64,000 nucleotides of DNA, from NCBI GenBank assembly GCA_020724265.1, contig DYHH01000013.1, positions 16,329 through 80,328 of the forward strand, written 5' to 3'. Below the pieces are notes generated by a model. The model saw only the letters and a program-made list of their open reading frames with translations, searched no databases and was not told where the DNA came from. Below, piece by piece: positions 62,467 through 64,000 of this stretch (the first letter of the stretch is position 1; each line of letters starts with the position of its first letter). A program made the position numbers and the translations under genes. The stretch is from Melioribacter roseus (GTDB lineage Bacteria > Bacteroidota > Ignavibacteria > Ignavibacteriales > Melioribacteraceae).

Positions 62467-62502
62467 AACCTGGAAGGTCAAAAACAAGTGACCTTCCAGG
62501 TT
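62467..62502. terminator. perfect 14-bp stem-loop between convergent genes
   Basis: AACCTGGAAGGTCA (62467-62480) and TGACCTTCCAGGTT (62489-62502) pair fully around an 8-base loop. It lies between the 5'-nucleotidase and MFS stop codons and should end both transcripts. There is only a short run of T after it. Confidence 0.75.
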
Positions 62503-62567
62503 TATGCGTAAGGTTAGTTACAAGAAAAAATCTGGTAAACGAATAGATCAAATAAATTGTTTTAGGC

Positions 62568-63764
62568 TTAGGTATTTACTTGCTTAGCTTTTTCCGATAA
62601 GTAAACAAACAACATACTAACTAAACTGAAAAAGAAAGTCGCCGCCCACAAAGCAGTTGGACTAAATTTATCATAGATGAACGTGCCGACATAAGGAGCT
62701 AACATAAAAGAAAGACTGAATACCATTTGATAGAATCCCATAAACTCACCTTTCCGATTTTCCGGTGCAATTTCCGAAGCCATTGTTGCTGCACCGGGGA
62801 AGAAAATCATTTCTCCGAAAGTCCAAATAACAATAGTCATTACAAGTATTGTAATAGTATCTGCAAAAATCAGTGCACCGAAACCGATGCCGGTTAAAAT
62901 TATTCCGAGATATAATGAGTTCTCGTCTTTCCACCCGGTCATTGACGCATTTAGAGGAAGTTCAATTAGAATTATCAAAACGGTATTGACTGCAATTAGC
63001 AGCCCGAATGTTGAATTTGAAAATCTCAAATATTCTACAACATATAAAGGCAGGGTTGACATTGACTGCATATATACAATTGATACCGGCAGAGCCGCTA
63101 AAAGAAAATATAAAAATGCTTTGTTTGATAAGGCAGAGAAAAATGCAGTTTTCTTTTCAACAAAATCAATTTTTTGTTCTACGCCCGGTTTTTTTCTTAA
63201 ATCCCATTTAACTACCATTAGAAAAATTGCGGCAGCAAAACAAGTTGCGGCATCAACATAAAATAATAGACTGTAACTTATTTCACTTAGCACTCCGCCG
63301 ATAACCGGACCGATACTCATCCCTAAATTAATTGCGAGCCGGTATAACGCAAATGCGGTCTTTCTTTGTGCCGATGAGCTTTCGTTTGAAATAAATGATA
63401 AACTTGCCGGTCTGAATGCTTCGTTTATTATTGACCACAAAAAACTTAATAGAAGTATTAAGTAATAATCATGTATAAATGAAAAAATAAAAAGAAAAGC
63501 CGCGGAGCCGAACAAGGATATTTTCATTAATCGAATTTCGCCTATCTTGTCGCTCAATCTGCCAACGAAAGGCGCGGATATAAATGCACCGAGTCCGTAA
63601 ACGGCAACTATAAGTCCGGCTCGTGTAGCACTCTCCTCCAAACTCTGCGAAACATACAATGTAAGGAATATAATAACCATCGTACCGCTTCTGTTAATAA
63701 GCGATGCAATGGATATAAGCCAAATGTTTTTAGGAAGACCTTTAATTCCTTTCCAAGGATTCAC
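62568..63764 (-). CDS. MFS transporter (multidrug-type)
   Basis: A 398-residue protein with 12 predicted helices. The motif between TM2 and TM3 is GRLSDKIGEIRLM, close to the GxLaDrxGrkxxl box of the major facilitator family; motif SAGPVIGG-like is SIGPVIGGVLSE. Start is GTG at 63762-63764 (MNPWKGIKGLPKNIW), the only suitable start. Probable exporter of small molecules; substrate unknown. Related subgroup proteins (MDR, tetracycline-type) are of similar length. Confidence 0.88.
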   Translation of the reverse strand: MNPWKGIKGLPKNIWLISIASLINRSGTMVIIFLTLYVSQSLEESATRAGLIVAVYGLGAFISAPFVGRLSDKIGEIRLMKISLFGSAAFLFIFSFIHDYYLILLLSFLWSIINEAFRPASLSFISNESSSAQRKTAFALYRLAINLGMSIGPVIGGVLSEISYSLLFYVDAATCFAAAIFLMVVKWDLRKKPGVEQKIDFVEKKTAFFSALSNKAFLYFLLAALPVSIVYMQSMSTLPLYVVEYLRFSNSTFGLLIAVNTVLIILIELPLNASMTGWKDENSLYLGIILTGIGFGALIFADTITILVMTIVIWTFGEMIFFPGAATMASEIAPENRKGEFMGFYQMVFSLSFMLAPYVGTFIYDKFSPTALWAATFFFSLVSMLFVYLSEKAKQVNT

Positions 63765-63844
63765 GAGTAATTTTTATTTAGTGAAATGAAAAACAAATAT
63801 GTGATAATGGTATGACAATTAAAAGATTGGCAAAATAAAAAAAA

Positions 63845-63885
63845 CCGCAGACGTGAAACCTGCCTATCGGCAGACAAGTCTGCGG
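63845..63885. other. nested stem-loop upstream of the MFS gene
   Basis: Outer arms CCGCAGAC (63845-63852) and GTCTGCGG (63878-63885), inner CTGCC-TATC-GGCAG (63860-63873). It lies upstream of the MFS gene and may be the terminator of the gene before it. Confidence 0.6.
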
Positions 63886-63953
63886 CTATAATCTTGTGTC
63901 TTATGTCTTGATACAATTTACTATTTCGACATTTGTCGTTATTTCACGAGCAG

Positions 63954-63969
63954 TCCCGACAAGTCGGGA
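63954..63969. terminator. perfect short hairpin
   Basis: TCCCGAC-AA-GTCGGGA, a 7-bp stem with a two-base loop. If the minus-strand gene ending at 63988 is real, this hairpin stands 19-34 bp past its stop and could be its terminator. Confidence 0.5.
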
Positions 63970-63987
63970 TTACTTTCAGCACAAAAT

Positions 63988-64000
63988 TTATTTCACGAGT
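63988..64000 (-). CDS. possible last codons of an unseen gene
   Basis: On the minus strand CTC GTG AAA TAA reads as Leu-Val-Lys-stop and then the hairpin follows. LVK-stop is a common end of proteins in this group, including those with secretion-signal tails. The same twelve bases (TTATTTCACGAG on the plus strand) also occur at 63939-63950. With only four codons, this is a weak call. Confidence 0.25.

Noticed and set aside
1..64000. tRNA or rRNA genes
   Set aside because: No T-arm consensus with a matching acceptor stem and no rRNA-like conserved blocks were seen on either strand.

Overview
The window is 64 kb of AT-rich bacterial chromosome, densely coded on both strands. Protein types suggest a denitrification-capable, Gram-negative, FCB-group bacterium, most likely of the Ignavibacteria/Chlorobi branch (inference). 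The evidence is many outer-membrane beta-barrels, DUF3943 and DUF5694 proteins, a cytoplasmic-type NarG, a NirK-cytochrome c fusion and a Ric repair protein. Several promoters read as classical TTGACA-N17-TATATT, which fits Ignavibacteria better than Bacteroidetes proper with their -33/-7 promoters. I found no rRNA, tRNA, CRISPR array, integrase or intact insertion sequence.

Layout. 1-1.7 kb: start of a nitrate reductase operon (diheme cytochrome c, then narG, which runs off the left edge). 2-3.7 kb: a DUF5694 protein and an arylamine N-acetyltransferase. 3.7-20.6 kb: fifteen minus-strand genes with gaps of at most about 116 bp and many 1-4 bp overlaps. From upstream to downstream they encode an RND-type exporter, a YtfJ-like protein, a LolA-like protein, a DUF1302-like outer-membrane protein, an EEP-family hydrolase, a PAS histidine kinase, a DUF3943 protein, a surface-antigen barrel, a nucleotidyltransferase, an ATP-grasp ligase, a CDP-alcohol phosphotransferase-like protein, a flippase-like membrane protein, a HAD hydrolase, myo-inositol-1-phosphate synthase and a second barrel. 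Two TetR genes precede the run (20.6-21.8 kb), and three copies of one operator motif lie around them. I read this as one system that makes an inositol-containing lipid or glycophospholipid and moves it across the envelope.

22-25 kb: a hypothetical protein and a Na/phosphate cotransporter with an extra Ig-like domain. 25.2-30.1 kb: a nitrite reductase and nitrosative-stress operon (DUF6448, nirK, nirV, SCO-like, ric, hemerythrin). 30.1-30.5 kb: an array of short triloop hairpins. 31.2-32.5 kb: an Rrf2 regulator with an NsrR-like Cys cluster, followed by a small protein and a nucleotidyltransferase. The nar, nir and rrf2 promoters share a palindromic operator CAGAAT-N4-ATTCTG just downstream of the -10 box, so the Rrf2 protein is the likely repressor of all three.

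32.9-37.1 kb: a four-gene peptide-ligase cluster (C39-like peptidase, RimK-like ATP-grasp with N-terminal extension, GCS2-type ligase, N-formylglutamate amidohydrolase), probably making an unknown small peptide. 37-43 kb: MscS, CorA, aldehyde dehydrogenase, a TPR protein and two membrane proteins. 43.8-49 kb: two serine hydrolases flanking an S41 peptidase; two of these share a duplicated TPR tail. 49-50.8 kb: a two-component system. 51-54.6 kb: a radical SAM protein, a MITE-like inverted-repeat element and TypA. 54.7-55.2 kb: a YafQ/DinJ-type toxin-antitoxin pair. 55.4-63.8 kb: small hypotheticals, a membrane protein with its own HTH regulator, a lipoprotein, an MDR oxidoreductase, a YgjV-GNAT fusion, DUF502 and DUF3820 proteins, a 5'-nucleotidase family protein and an MFS transporter. 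The right edge holds two hairpins and possibly the last codons of a further minus-strand gene.
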